Shown here: positions 12,036-22,462 of the stretch, in pieces
Numbering within the stretch: the stretch's first letter is position 1
Layout: each line of letters starts with the position of its first letter
DNA from: Aphelocoma coerulescens
Taxonomy: Eukaryota; Chordata; Aves; Passeriformes; Corvidae
Direction of reading: 5' to 3'
Assembly (NCBI RefSeq): GCF_041296385.1
Contig: NC_091023.1
Location: 24,801,924-24,865,923, forward strand
DNA: 64,000 bases
Notes under the pieces: model-generated
Database searches by the model: none
What the model saw: only the letters and a program-made list of their open reading frames with translations
What the model was told of the DNA's origin: nothing
Translations under genes and position numbers: made by a program

Positions 12036-14078
12036 TTCTGTTGCTAATTCATTTTTGCCCCGTTTTTGCAGCTTTTTTTCCTGCCCATATTAACAAACAA
12101 ACTCAGCTTTAATGGCATGTAAAATTTTGCTTTCATGAAGAGAGACAAGGATGCTGTTTAACCCCTCCAGAAAAAAAAAGAAGGGCTGAGTTCCCTCCTT
12201 ACGTTTTCAGCAAATCTTAATCAAACCCACGAGGGAAAACCAGCAAAAGGTTTTACAGTATTTACAAAAACTAAATCCATAAATCAAATTCCAAGTCATT
12301 TTCCACCTCTTCTCCAGCCCAGTTTCACGTAGCTAGATGGGATCTGTGGGCCTCCTACGAAATAAAGTACTTTTAGCAATTTTTTATGACAAGGTGAAAT
12401 TCATCCCTATTGGTACCTCAGCATTTCCTGAGCTGTGGAGAAGTTGTCACTCAGAGAGAGAAAATTTTAGGTCTAATTACCTCCACCAAGAGGAAAATGT
12501 GTCCTTACAAGCATAAAGTGAGCAGCAAATACATTTATTGTAACAAATCACCCAATAACATGGCCAGCACAAGGAGATTCGGTGCTGGGATGACATGATA
12601 TCATTTCAAAGAGAAAAGACAATTCTTATCAACCACCCAGCAGCTTTTAAAGCAGATTTACTGATGGGGACAAGCTGGGTGTAAAACAAGGAGCTTGTAG
12701 TCCACTGCTCCTTCCGAATTTTATTTATAGACTCCCCAGTTTGCCAGTTAACCACCCAATCTGTCTTGGAAATGTTTCATAAAACTGCTGCTCTCTCCTA
12801 GTTCATTTTGCTGGCTGAAATTCCTTGAATTGTTGCTCCCTAAATTGGACACTTGATGATTTATGAGGACAATGACTGCTCGTGGCTCACCTGAAACCGG
12901 CAGAGAAAATAATTGTTATTCATTTTTATGCCTTCATTTATTTTTCCTCTCTTCAAGCACCATCTCCTAATGTGTCTTAAAAATACATAATTTTAGGAAT
13001 GGAAAGAGTTATGAGCTCCTGTCCAAGGGCTGATATTGAAATGTGTTTAATGGTCACAAATTCCAGACAGAGCAAAGGGAATTAAGGGTGTCTGTCAGCC
13101 CTGGATCCTGGGCCTGATGGAATTATCCTCTCTGATGATTTTTAAAAGACTAAATGAGGCTGCACCAAAGAAAATACAATCTTTTTAATCAATGTTTCTC
13201 TTTAATGCAGCACTGCACACCCTCCTTTGCACTGATAAGGAAGGGAATGAAGACACCGACACTGGCAGCTCTTCCTGGATCTCCAGGAGTCATTAAAACC
13301 CCACAGCTGCTGCAGAGGATTGAATTAAATCAAAGGAAAAGATTGACCCTCAAACTGTAAAATTAACCACCAGCAGCAGGGACAGGACTGTGATTACCAG
13401 GAGTGGGTTTCCAGTTTGTGCTCACACCCCTAAAACTTTATGGATTAATCCTTGACGCGGTTATTTGTTCCCAAAAAATTCCCAGCTACTGCATTGCTCT
13501 GCAAAAGGTGGATGAGTTCCCTGCATCAAATTCCTGTGTAAATTTTCAGGAAAAAAATAGGCCTGTAAAAATCTTCTATTTCATTGTAATTTTCTTTCCC
13601 TACAAATCTTTACAGAAGAGTTGGATTGGCACAAGATCAGCAGCTGGAAGAGAAAGTCAAAACAGGATAGGGGGGCCTGAACTGGGTCTCAGAGACCCTA
13701 AGCCAGAGAAAACAGGGAAAGCCATCCCCATAAATCTCCTGGGTGGGATTCACAATCATTGTGAAGGCTTTATTCATCCTGGCAAAGCCACCCTTTGTAG
13801 ACAATTATATATTGGATTCCTCATCGGAATAAGCTACAACATATTCTGTGCCCGGGATTCCTAAAAAGGATCTTAAATGTTGATAAAGAATGTCAATATC
13901 TGAGAGTACAAGAAGATTACAAATTTGGTTTGATGTGTTTGGCATTTGAACTTATCTCCTTCCTGCGTGGTGCATCTGCTTTTGGAAAATGCCTCACAAA
14001 CATCCAATTTTCAGTGGTTCTGTTAATAATGGAAGCTGCGGTGATGCAGATGAGGCAAGGAATTAATTTCATCACTGT
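12036..14078. other. Unique AT-rich sequence, no gene recognised
   Basis: No dispersed repeat or coding frame could be recognised. The frame at 13403-13864 (153 codons) has no known motif. Confidence 0.45.
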
Positions 14079-14168
14079 ATAAAATATATAAAATATATAA
14101 AATATATAAAATATATAAAATATATAAAATATATAAAATATATAAAATATATAAAATATATAAAATAT
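14079..14168 (+). repeat. 9-bp AT microsatellite, ten exact copies
   Basis: The unit ATAAAATAT is repeated ten times without a mismatch over 90 bp. Because nine is divisible by three, minus-strand frames cross it as a Tyr-Ile-Phe or Leu-Tyr-Ile repeat. Those frames are artefacts. Lack of interruptions suggests a length-variable locus. Confidence 0.97.
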
Positions 14169-14329
14169 TAATTTGAGACAATAATTGTTCTTGGATAAAA
14201 TTGAGCTTGGGATACTCAAAATATTTTAAGTCCAAGTAACAAAAAATGCTGCAGTGGTGGAGAGGAAGAGGAAAAGGAGCTCAGAAAAAGAAGAGACTCT
14301 TTCAACACCAAAGTATTTTTTAAAAAATC

Positions 14330-14500
14330 AAACCCAGACTGAGTCAATTAGTGCTATCCATGCCATTCATATTAATTAAAAAATTATTATCACCAGATTA
14401 TATTGCTTGTTTGCACCATCCTTACTTCATTAGCACTAATTGTAAGTAATTACGACTGATACGTGAAATATTTAATTAAAAGATTTATCTGCTTCTATTG
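14330..14500. promoter_or_regulatory. Candidate conserved non-coding element (homeodomain-site rich)
   Basis: At least six TAAT-core sites fall in about 140 bp: CAATTA at 14345, ATTAATTAAA at 14371, AATTATTAT, CATTAGCACTAATTG, GTAATTAC and TTTAATTAAA near 14470. The stretch lacks simple-sequence periodicity and CR1 similarity. That texture is common in vertebrate developmental enhancers, but conservation cannot be seen from one sequence. Confidence 0.3.
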
Positions 14501-15129
14501 TCATGTTTCTGGAGCATCTGCAGCGTTGCCAGGACTACAGTTCTACCTCTGGACCTGCTGGGAGCCCTCCCAACCTCCTCTGTCTGTTCTCATTACAGGT
14601 CAGAGTCTGATCGCTCAGGAAGGGATCCGAACCTCACGCTTCACCTTCCCCTCAAGAAATCAATACCCTGAGGGAAGAACTGATGTCTTTTTACCCTGGT
14701 TGCTGAGGAATTGAGATGCAGGCAGCCATGCAGATGTTCCTGTCTCCTTCCAGCACTCTCCTCTTCCCTTTGGTGCTGTCTACCAGATTCAGGTAAATTT
14801 GACTGACCAGGAAACGCTGTTTCTTTCCTCCAGGTTTCACGTGTGGGCATAGAAAAGGGCTGGGCACTGGTGCCCTCCCTTCTGAGGGCTCCAAGTGGGA
14901 TTCCTGCTTTTACTTCTCAGATCTCTGAATCACAAAACCTGGAAGATCCAAGAGCCTCACCCTGAACCAGAGGAGGGGAAGCAAAACCCAAAACTGGTGG
15001 CTCAAAAGTCAGGCTCTGCTATTTCCCAGCTCTTTTCCCCTCAGGAGCACCAAGGACTGACAGGAGCAGTGAAAAACAGGTTCTACTCCATTACCTCCCC
15101 AATCACGGCTGTTCCTCTCTTTCTCCCAG

Positions 15130-15223
15130 GAACGTCTGCTGGGAATGGTGGCACAGCTGCTGAGGGTGAGGACAGCGAGATAACAGAGCTGGTCCTGAGC
15201 CCCTCACGCGCAGCCCGGGCACG
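15130..15223 (+). other. Candidate exon with strong splice signals
   Basis: A pyrimidine tract ending TTTCTCCCAG precedes the segment and CACG|GTGAGC follows it, giving a 94-nt internal-exon-like unit. One of three frames is open throughout, reading Thr-Ser-Ala-Gly at its start and Arg-Ala-Ala-Arg-Ala-Arg at its end. The other two contain stops. The right half is CpG-rich compared with the neighbourhood. No protein family is recognised and no partner exon was found, so this could be a non-coding RNA exon or a chance pairing of splice-like sites. Confidence 0.2.
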
Positions 15224-15289
15224 GTGAGCTCTCCTCTGCTTTGCACCAGCACTTCTGGCTGCAAAGAACAGCCCCGGAGCTCACAGGCT

Positions 15290-15560
15290 CTGTGAACTCA
15301 TGGAATCGCTCAGGCTGGAAAAGATTTCCCAAGATCAAGGCCAGATTTGGCCAAATACCACCTTGTCAATCAATCCACATCACCAAGTGCCACATCTGCT
15401 CGTTGTTGAACCCTTCCCCAACTGGTGATTGCACCGCAGCCCTTCCAATGCTTAATGACCCATTCAGTGAAGAAATTTGTCCTAAAATCCAACCTGAAGC
15501 TCCCCTTGAGGCCATTTCCCCTTGTCCTGTCACCTGGGAGAAGAGGCCGACCCCCAAATT
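15290..15560 (-). mobile_element. CR1 LINE fragment
   Basis: The plus strand shows a degraded 3' tail (CATGGAATCGCTCAGGCTGG), then CAAGTGCCACATCTGCTCG, AAGAAATTTGTCCTAAAATC and GGCCATTTCCCCTTGTCCTG. It ends near a GGGAGAAGAGGCCGACCCCC block. Same tail family as 5951-6140 but more diverged. Confidence 0.85.
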
Positions 15561-16431
15561 CTATTGTGCTCCATTAAAAGGCTCATTGTAGGTAAAAAAC
15601 CTGCTGTTTTCTGTCCCAATATGCTATAAACGCTATTATTTTAAATTAAATGCAGCCTAGTCATTACTCTGCCCATGCTCCTGTCACCCTGTAAGCACCA
15701 GCACTATTAGATGGGTGTATTTTGAAAGCTACACTTTGAAAAGATCCTTTTCATTGTGTTACAGGACCAATGATTCCTATAAAATTGTTTCTTTTTTCCA
15801 AACCACACCACATAACTTGGTCATAAGGCACTGCCAGGCTTCAGGATCTCTCTCAGGCACAAAATGAATGGTCTGAATCATTGACTGCAGCTTGGCTAAA
15901 CCCAGCTCTTCACACTGGTGAGGGAAAAGTGCCTTTTATAATCTCATAAACTGGGAGGCTGAAATTATCACTGCAGTTGTCAAGAGTTTTATAGAGATTA
16001 AATCTCCTCCATGATAGACTGGTAGCAAAGCTGAGGGTTGGTTTATGAGGGAAAAAAGCAACCATAAAGAGAGAATTGGCTTCGCTCGCTCTCCCCAAAC
16101 CTTGTTTGAAAACTCTTCCTGGCAGTCCCACAACAACAACAACAAAAAAGCACAAAACCACAAAAAATGAACAGTTTCTTCCTGATTTTGTCCTTCCTCA
16201 TCAACTACCGTGTTACAAGGAGCATCACCTCCTGCAGGATATGGCTTCAATGGGAATTGGGAACATTTTCAGGGGAAGAAGTGCACGTTCAGAAGTGGGG
16301 TAGTCCTGAGACTAAATCTCTTCACCTTGGCTCAGGGGTGAGGCAGTGCCTTGTGGGGCTCCCTTCAGCTGCCACATTTGTTAACAAATACCTCAAGAGG
16401 AAATCAGTTTTAGGGCAGAGAACAGAGTTTG
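15561..16431. other. Unique sequence with short CAA run
   Basis: No gene is recognised. A (CAA)n-type run followed by A6 lies at about 16131-16148. Confidence 0.45.
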
Positions 16432-16530
16432 GATCACAGAACCACAGGAATGAGGTTGCTGGGAGGAGAAACCTTGGGAATATCTTTGTGGTCTGTGCAA
16501 GCAGAGTCAACCCCACAAGAGGTGCTGGAA
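16432..16530 (-). mobile_element. Highly diverged CR1 LINE relic
   Basis: The plus strand keeps GATCACAGAACCACAGGAAT followed by a TGAGGTTGCTGGGAGGAGAA segment, and further on GCAAGCAGAGTCAACC. These match in order the reverse complement of the CR1 tail type that contains a GCTTGAGCAGGG block. Divergence is high, so this is less certain than the other copies. Confidence 0.5.
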
Positions 16531-17714
16531 GATTTGTTGGCTGAGGTTTTGCTTTGATCCAGCTCACTCCACGTGGGGAATTACATTTATTTATTCAGAT
16601 AATTACTTGGAATTAGCTTTTTATCACTCCCTGGATAAATCCATTGGAAATCAGTCTGGCCTCCAGCTGAAGACAAGGGAGCATTGTCCAGTTTGAATTC
16701 TCCATCCACATTGTGGGGATCAATAAAGGGGGCTGTAATTAACTCCAAGTACTTCAAGTGGATGAAAAGCCTTCCCCAAACTCGCAGGATGCCTTTCATG
16801 GAAAGTTGTGGTTGAGGATTTTTGTTAAAGGACAAGGAGACAGTCAAGTAGCCCAAATCCATAGCTCAGGAATTATTTAATGGCAGATATTCCCAGCAGA
16901 TGCTGAATGCAGCTCTTCCAGAGATAATGAAAGAAAACTAATCAAGGCAGAGCTTTGAAAATGAGAAAAACAGACCTCCCAAACTCCATTCTCACCCTGT
17001 AACACAACTTCTTAAATCAAAGAAACTGAGACTTTTTTGACAGAATCGACACCATCTGTAAATTCATGCAAAAAACCAGCCACTTTCCTCCAAAAAAGTT
17101 CACATTTGGATTACTTTTCCTTCATGTTAACTTTCAAATAAGCCTTCCTCCTGCATCCAGCCAAAGCCTTTACTCTGACATTGCCTTGAGATGCTCTGGC
17201 TGTTAGTAATAATAAGGACAAGTGCGAAATTATTAAAAGAGATTTATTGAAAGTGACTGAATGCTCCAGGGTACCATAGGAGGAGGTTCGATCCTCAGAA
17301 CAATTTTATACAGCATATTGAGGCTGTTCAGACTTTCAACTCACAAAAAAAAAAAAAAATATGGAAAGTTTCTCCTGATTCAGAGCTACTTTGACACAGC
17401 TTCAAAGCAGCAGCATCTCAAAGCGGCGTTGAAGGAAAAATGGAAGTATTTTACAATGACAGCTCTAATATCTGAACTCAGCCTAAAAGCTGTCATATAA
17501 ATTAATAGTGATCTAACAGCTCTGGTAGGGAACCTTCTCATGTACAAATGGCCTTGGGTTTCAGCCTACTTTTGTAGGACAATGTATTTGTAGAGGAATT
17601 TAGGAAATTTTCATTTGTGCTACCGGTTCGTGGCGCTTGACCACGACAAATCCCCTCAGTAATTGTTGAATGCAATGCCACATGTTAAATCATTTAAAAA
17701 TATGATTACCCAAC
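16531..17714. other. Unique sequence with an A15 run
   Basis: An A15 homopolymer lies at 17345-17359. A B-box-like GGTTCGATCC at 17285-17294 lacks the rest of a tRNA. No gene is recognised. A short inverted repeat (CGTGG / CCACG) lies around 17630-17646. Confidence 0.45.
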
Positions 17715-17814
17715 TTCTCTGAGCAGCCTGGTGTAGTGAAAGATGTCCCTGCCCATGGCAGGGGTAGAGCAAGAAGAGCTTTAAGGCCCCCTCCAACCCA
17801 AGCCATTCTGTGAT
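17715..17814 (+). mobile_element. CR1 LINE fragment, extreme 3' end
   Basis: Only the last ~100 bp are present: GAGCAGCCTGGTGTAGTG, GATGTCCCTGCCCATGGCAG, GCTTTAAGGCCCCCTCCAAC, and the terminal CCATTCTGTGATT. Confidence 0.88.
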
Positions 17815-17918
17815 TATTTAATTTTCCCTGAAGGCAATGAGGTTGAGCTTCAACAGCACCTGCATTCACCAACATCTGCTGATTTGGGGTTATTTTTTCT
17901 TAAATGTTTATATTTCCC

Positions 17919-18000
17919 TCACAGAATCATTAAGGTCGGCAAAGACCTCCAAGATCATCAAGTCCAACCTTTAACTCATATCACCACGTCCAATAAACCA
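17919..18000 (-). mobile_element. CR1 LINE fragment, extreme 3' end
   Basis: The plus strand begins with the CR1 terminal repeat TCACAGAATCATTAAGGTCG and continues AAGACCTCCAAGATCATCAA, then GTCCAACC. It faces the fragment at 17715-17814 tail to tail across about 100 bp, but the two belong to different tail types, so they are separate insertions. Confidence 0.85.
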
Positions 18001-18828
18001 TAAATTTTGGACACTTCCCGGGAGCAGATGGGGGTAATCCAGAATTCACTCAGCTAGGGAAGGACAGCTGGGAATTACCTTAGGCAAGTTTGATTTGCAG
18101 AATCCAGAGCAGGTCCAATATCATTTTGGCTGCACAATTCCAACGTCTTGTGGATGCATCAGCAGCCATGGGATTTTGCAATCGGCCTTTCCTGCATGGC
18201 CACAAACCCAGAGGGCTGAGCTGGGATGAACTGAAGCCTTTCCATTCATTTATGGCAGAGGAGGATGAAAGGGATCGTGAACTCATAGGGGAAGAGGCAG
18301 AGTGGGTCTGCCCAAGTGTATTTTTTAACCAATTTAAAAGGAAAGTATTTCTTTTGCTTAGCTTGAAAGGTGAAATATTTGTTATGCCTCTTAGGGCCTA
18401 AAATCGCCACTAATGACAGCTGCTAATGTCATTTGTGACACTGCAGCCTCAGCCACAGCCAGGCAGAGGCAGGGAGAATCAGATTTCCCTGCTGGAAGTA
18501 GGGAGAAGGGAATGATTTCAGCAGGGACAGAGCCCTGATGGCTGCATGTTTTCAACTATTTCAGAGAGAAATTAATTTGGCCTGTGGGGTTAAGCAGGTT
18601 CAGGAGCATTTCTCACTGGAATTTCCCACATTTCTCATGCATGATTGCAAAGGACACAGCCACTGGGAGTGCAGGTCAGGCCCCAGCCAGGGCTATCCAA
18701 TCTTTTTTGTGGGAAGTGTGTGCCTCGTTCCTCCTCATGTCCAGCAGGAGAAAGGATAACAAAGAGAAACGTGAAAGTGAGAAATACCTTCCTAGGAGCT
18801 CAGAAATGTTCTTCCAGCTGGGAAGAAT
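18001..18828. other. Unique sequence, no gene recognised
   Basis: A 103-codon frame at 18090-18401 has no recognisable motif. Nothing else stands out. Confidence 0.4.
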
Positions 18829-18917
18829 GTCACTTGAGGACATGGTTAGTGCTGGCATGACAGTGGGACTCCATGATCTTTCAGGGCTTTTCCAGCCTAA
18901 ATGATGTTTCTCTGAAT
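18829..18917 (+). mobile_element. CR1 LINE fragment, extreme 3' end
   Basis: It contains GAGGACATGGTTAGTGCTGG, GACTCCATGATCTTTCAGGG, and CTTTTCCAGCCTAAATGAT. This is the CR1 tail type ending TTTTCCAACCTAAATGATTC. The terminal octamer is worn to GTTTCTCTGAATC. Confidence 0.8.
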
Positions 18918-19349
18918 CTAGAAAAAATCCAGAGAATCTGCAAAGCAATGGGGATGGTGGATCCAGAAAGCAAAGCACAGCAGCCCTCCCTGCCACCACC
19001 AGTCCCAAGCACAGCAAGGAGTGACCATGGAAAAGGGTGACATTCCAAAAGGAAATGCTCCTCTGGTCCTATCACTGGGGGAAACGAGGAGAGAAGCAGG
19101 GGGATGTCACAGAATTGGGAATGCAAAGGAAAATGCCAGAGAAATTCTCAACCACAGCCAGGTTTGTACCAACAGCTTGGCTGGGCGTCCTTTCAGGAAG
19201 GCAAAGGAATTCCAGTGTCCTGCTGGGCTTTTTGTTGACTCTCTCCTGTGGAATTTCACTCCTGATCAAGGTTTACAACATTAAAAGTGAAGGTAAAACG
19301 TGCAAGGATGGGGGAAATGTCACAACACCACCTGAAGCATGTCTTAAAA
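18918..19349. other. Unique sequence between two CR1 fragments
   Basis: No gene is recognised. The overlapping short frames on both strands have no known motif. Confidence 0.4.
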
Positions 19350-19518
19350 TCAGGATGGTTTGTGTTGAAGGGACATTAAATCCCATCCAGTGCCACCGGT
19401 GCCATGGGCAGGGACACCTCCCACTGTCCCAGGCTGCTCCAAGCCCCAGTGTCCAGCCTGGCCTTGGGCACTGCCAGGGATCCAGGGGCAGCCCCAGCTG
19501 CTCTGCTACAGGAATTCC
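19350..19518 (-). mobile_element. CR1 LINE fragment, 3' region (young copy)
   Basis: The plus strand reads CAGGATGGTTTGTGTTGAAG, then GGGCAGGGACACCTCCCACT, GGCTGCTCCAAGCCCCAGTG and CAGGGATCCAGGGGCAGCCC. Positions 19402-19505 are identical, base for base, to 33832-33935 in another CR1 copy. That suggests recent insertion or gene conversion. Confidence 0.92.
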
Positions 19519-21176
19519 TGGGTATTTACTAAGTGAACATTCCCCTGCGAACACAAATTTTTAAGTCCTCACCCATTCATAAATTAGAAAATCATAAATT
19601 CCAACCTAACTCCAGATGGTCCCCTTTAAATGCACCCTGGCCTTTTGTTGGAAGTGGTGTGGTTGATTCTAAATTAGGAGAAATTTCAATTGCTTTGCCT
19701 GTTCCTCTCCTGTGTCAGGGCTGGAGCTGGTGAAATGCTAAATGGTGGCTAGCCAATGTAATTTAAATGTGTATTCACTAACAAGGGTAAGTTTAAAATC
19801 AATTTGCACAAGGGAAAAATTAATTGAAACATTAGGAAAATTATCTCCAAAATCCCTTTTACTTGCAAAAGGACAGGAGAAGGAAATCTTTGCAATTACA
19901 GTCTGCAGAAAGTGTCTGTTCCTTGCATTTTTGCTCCAGCACTGCCCTGGATATAATGTAACTACAAATCAGTTCCTGGGCTTTGACATCCAATACAAAC
20001 TTTGTTATATTGAGACTCTGGGGACTCTGCAGTAAGAAGCTTTTAGGATTATTTGGACATTTTGAAGTTTGTTCTTACCTTCCCACTGCATTCAGTGAGA
20101 CAGGCCCAGGGAGGCAGATTTCCAAAAGCTCCTGGTGTTTGTTGGGTTCATGTGGACGTTTCCCCAGCAGAGAAAATTCTCCCGGTGCTTTTCACTCAGC
20201 TCCCACAGCTCGGAGCTGCAGAACTGCTGAACCTCTCAGGGAAACTCAGTAGTGCCACAGCCAGCAATTAATTTTCTTGGATGCAAATTTTTCCACACTT
20301 GAGATGCTTCTCCTACGAGCAGGAGTCGGATGGGTTCCTCCAGATGTCTTGGAGCTCAGGTGGGATCCGGACCTCCCAGCTGCTGCTCTGCTGGTCCAAA
20401 CCAGCAGCCCAATAAATCCTCATCTGCCTCTACACTCTTGGTTATCTTAAATTTTATGGGTCACACCAGAGGATTTGGTTTGTTGAATTTTAATATTAGA
20501 AAAAATGAATTATTTGAGAATGAAAACATAGTGAACTGGTTTGGCTTTTAGCAAAAAAACAACCTCCATCCATGCTAATAATTCATTCCTTTAAGGCTGG
20601 ATTTTCTTTGGACCTTCATGTCCACACTTCTTGGGATTGGAGGTGTTCCTTGGCTTTAGCTTCACTTATTTTACCTGCCTGACTCTTCCCAAATGCAGAG
20701 TTCAGCCCAGTTCCTGAGTCAGGGCTTGGAGAGCACAACCAGACACAATAACAACTCCTCCTTTTCCAATAAAACCTGTGGAGATAAAACCTTCAAACGG
20801 GCTTTAATGAGACAAATGAAATCTCTTTGGATTGTGTTTTACCTCCGTTTAAAAAGGGAATTATTCCCCAATAATTCTCTGGAGTGACCCCCTGCAAACA
20901 ATATTAGCTGAAATCACTGCACTTTGTTATCTTTATACCAACACCACACAGAATTCAGAGGGGCTTAAAGTTCCTTTGGACAGCACAACCCTGTGTTAAT
21001 AACAGGATGTGAAACCAATGTTTTGGGACTCTCAGGAGGAAAATTATTTATTTATAAAGCACCTTTTCTCTCTTAAGTGACACTGAATCACTCCAGGTCA
21101 CAGGTAATTAAAGCACAGGAAATGAAGGATGGGATTTAAGAGCTGGAGTTCCTTTATTTAGCAAAGAGCCCCATGG
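19519..21176. other. Unique sequence, no gene recognised
   Basis: Several open frames of 60-100 codons occur. None has a known domain and none is bounded by convincing splice sites. AT-rich around 20440-20560. Confidence 0.45.
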
Positions 21177-21240
21177 ATCACAAAAGCACGGAGTTATTTA
21201 GGCTGGAAAAGGCCTCAGAGATCATCGAGTCCAACTTCGT
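21177..21240 (-). mobile_element. Short CR1 LINE relic
   Basis: About 64 bp of the reverse-complement tail: ATCACAAAAGCACGGAGTTA, TTTAGGCTGGAAAAGGCCTC, AGAGATCATCGAGTCCAAC. Nothing further inside the element is preserved. Confidence 0.8.
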
Positions 21241-21344
21241 GAAAGGTCATGAATCAACTGTGTAAATACAGCAGTCCAGAGCCCACAATCACTGCAAAAG
21301 GCACAAATCTGGGTTGTTTTTCAGAAATCCTCTCTGAAAGCTCC

Positions 21345-21424
21345 TTTTTTTTTTTTAATAAATGCCCTCCATTTTTTCATTAAGACAAATAAATAAATAA
21401 AAATGCTCCATAAATAAATATATA
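21345..21424 (+). repeat. T12 run and (AAAT)n low-complexity patch
   Basis: A T12 homopolymer at 21345-21356 is followed by AAAT tetranucleotide runs at about 21386-21402 and 21409-21424. The patch has no coding potential. Confidence 0.85.
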
Positions 21425-21739
21425 CCAGCGAATATCCTGGGAGCACTGCAGCTCTACCAAGTTATAACTCCCAGAAAAAAGAAATTTGGATGTCTTATCT
21501 AGACCTGCTTGTTATCATTGATCCTGGGAGTGCCAGAACAGCACAGGCAGTGATCTGAAAAGGCAGGGGAAAAAAAAGCCCACACAGAACCCGAAGCGCT
21601 TTTCAGCTGGATTTGAAAAAGATGCCAACAATGAAGTTTTTTCCCTTTACCTGGTGAGGGATGATATTTCAACTATTTGATCTGAGGAAAGGAGGCATCT
21701 GCTGGAAAATCCAGCAGCCAACGAGGCTTGTTATACAAG

Positions 21740-22240
21740 CAAGGTTGTTTTCTCCAGTGATTTTTGCGAGCAAACTTTCCCCCGCGAAGGCTGATGACAA
21801 ACAAGCTCCGTGCTTTGACATCTGCTGCACGAGCTGAGCTGGCTAAATTGAATCCCCTTCTGTCTCCTCCAAACTGCCTCGATATGGGAGCAAATAGGGA
21901 AAAGAGGCTTTTCTCTGCCAGTTTCGAAGCTTTCCCAAAGAGAACCATAACTGACAGGAAATGCAGTCTGCGAGTTAAAGAGGGGAAGCAGGAGTGGGGA
22001 ATTAACACCTGGAATTTGGGAGGGGAGCTCTCCTCTGTAAATGGGTCTGTACATATTTACAGATCAGTTTGGAGCTTCCCCAGCCTTTTCTCTACCTTTC
22101 CACTTCGCTGCATAAGAAAAAAAACTGAAATTAGCTTGTCTACAGCAGCTTTGGAGGGGACAGGTGGTTGGAGAAGTGAGGACACCATGAAGAGGTCTCA
22201 GGTGAGGAAGGTTCCCTGCAGAAAAGACAGGACATGAGGA
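21740..22240 (+). other. Unexplained CpG-retaining unique segment
   Basis: This stretch keeps more CpG than its surroundings (GCGAGC, CCCCGCGAAGG, CACGAGC, CTCGATATG, TTTCGAAG). A plus-strand frame stays open for 157 codons from 21764 to 22237. The frame matches no family I know. Near its end, ACCATGAAGAGGTCTCAG is followed directly by GTGAGGAAG, a plausible start context plus splice donor (donor at about 22202). It could be a conserved non-coding element or a first exon. Evidence for either is weak. Confidence 0.2.
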
Positions 22241-22323
22241 ATTAATGCCATCTGCTCACTTTCACAATTCAAGGGGTTTTGTTGTTTTCTAAGTTGTTTT
22301 AATTGGGTTTTTTTCCCCGTCAA

Positions 22324-22462
22324 GGGCTGCCCAGGGAGGTTTGGAGTCCCCATCCCTGGAGGTGTCCAAGGAACAACTGAACCGGGCAGGGTGACAAGGT
22401 GGGGATCAGTCCCAGGTTGGATGATCTTGGAGGGTTTTTCCAACCAAACTCATTCTGTGACT
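22324..22462 (+). mobile_element. CR1 LINE fragment, 3' end
   Basis: It runs GGGCTGCCCAGGGAGGTTTG, CCCATCCCTGGAGGTGTCCA, GGTTGGATGATCTTGGAGGG, TTTTTCCAACC, and ends CATTCTGTGACTTCC. Confidence 0.9.

Noticed and set aside
13917..14235. Tyr-Ile-Phe repeat protein on the minus strand
   Set aside because: Translation of the 9-bp AT microsatellite only.
14895..15227. 110-codon frame with a hydrophobic leucine-rich start
   Set aside because: It begins with GTG, not ATG, so the apparent signal peptide is not a eukaryotic start. Only the splice-bounded 94-nt part is kept as a candidate.
17285..17294. tRNA B-box-like GGTTCGATCC
   Set aside because: The loop is one base short for a T-arm, and no A-box, anticodon arm or acceptor pairing is present at tRNA spacing.
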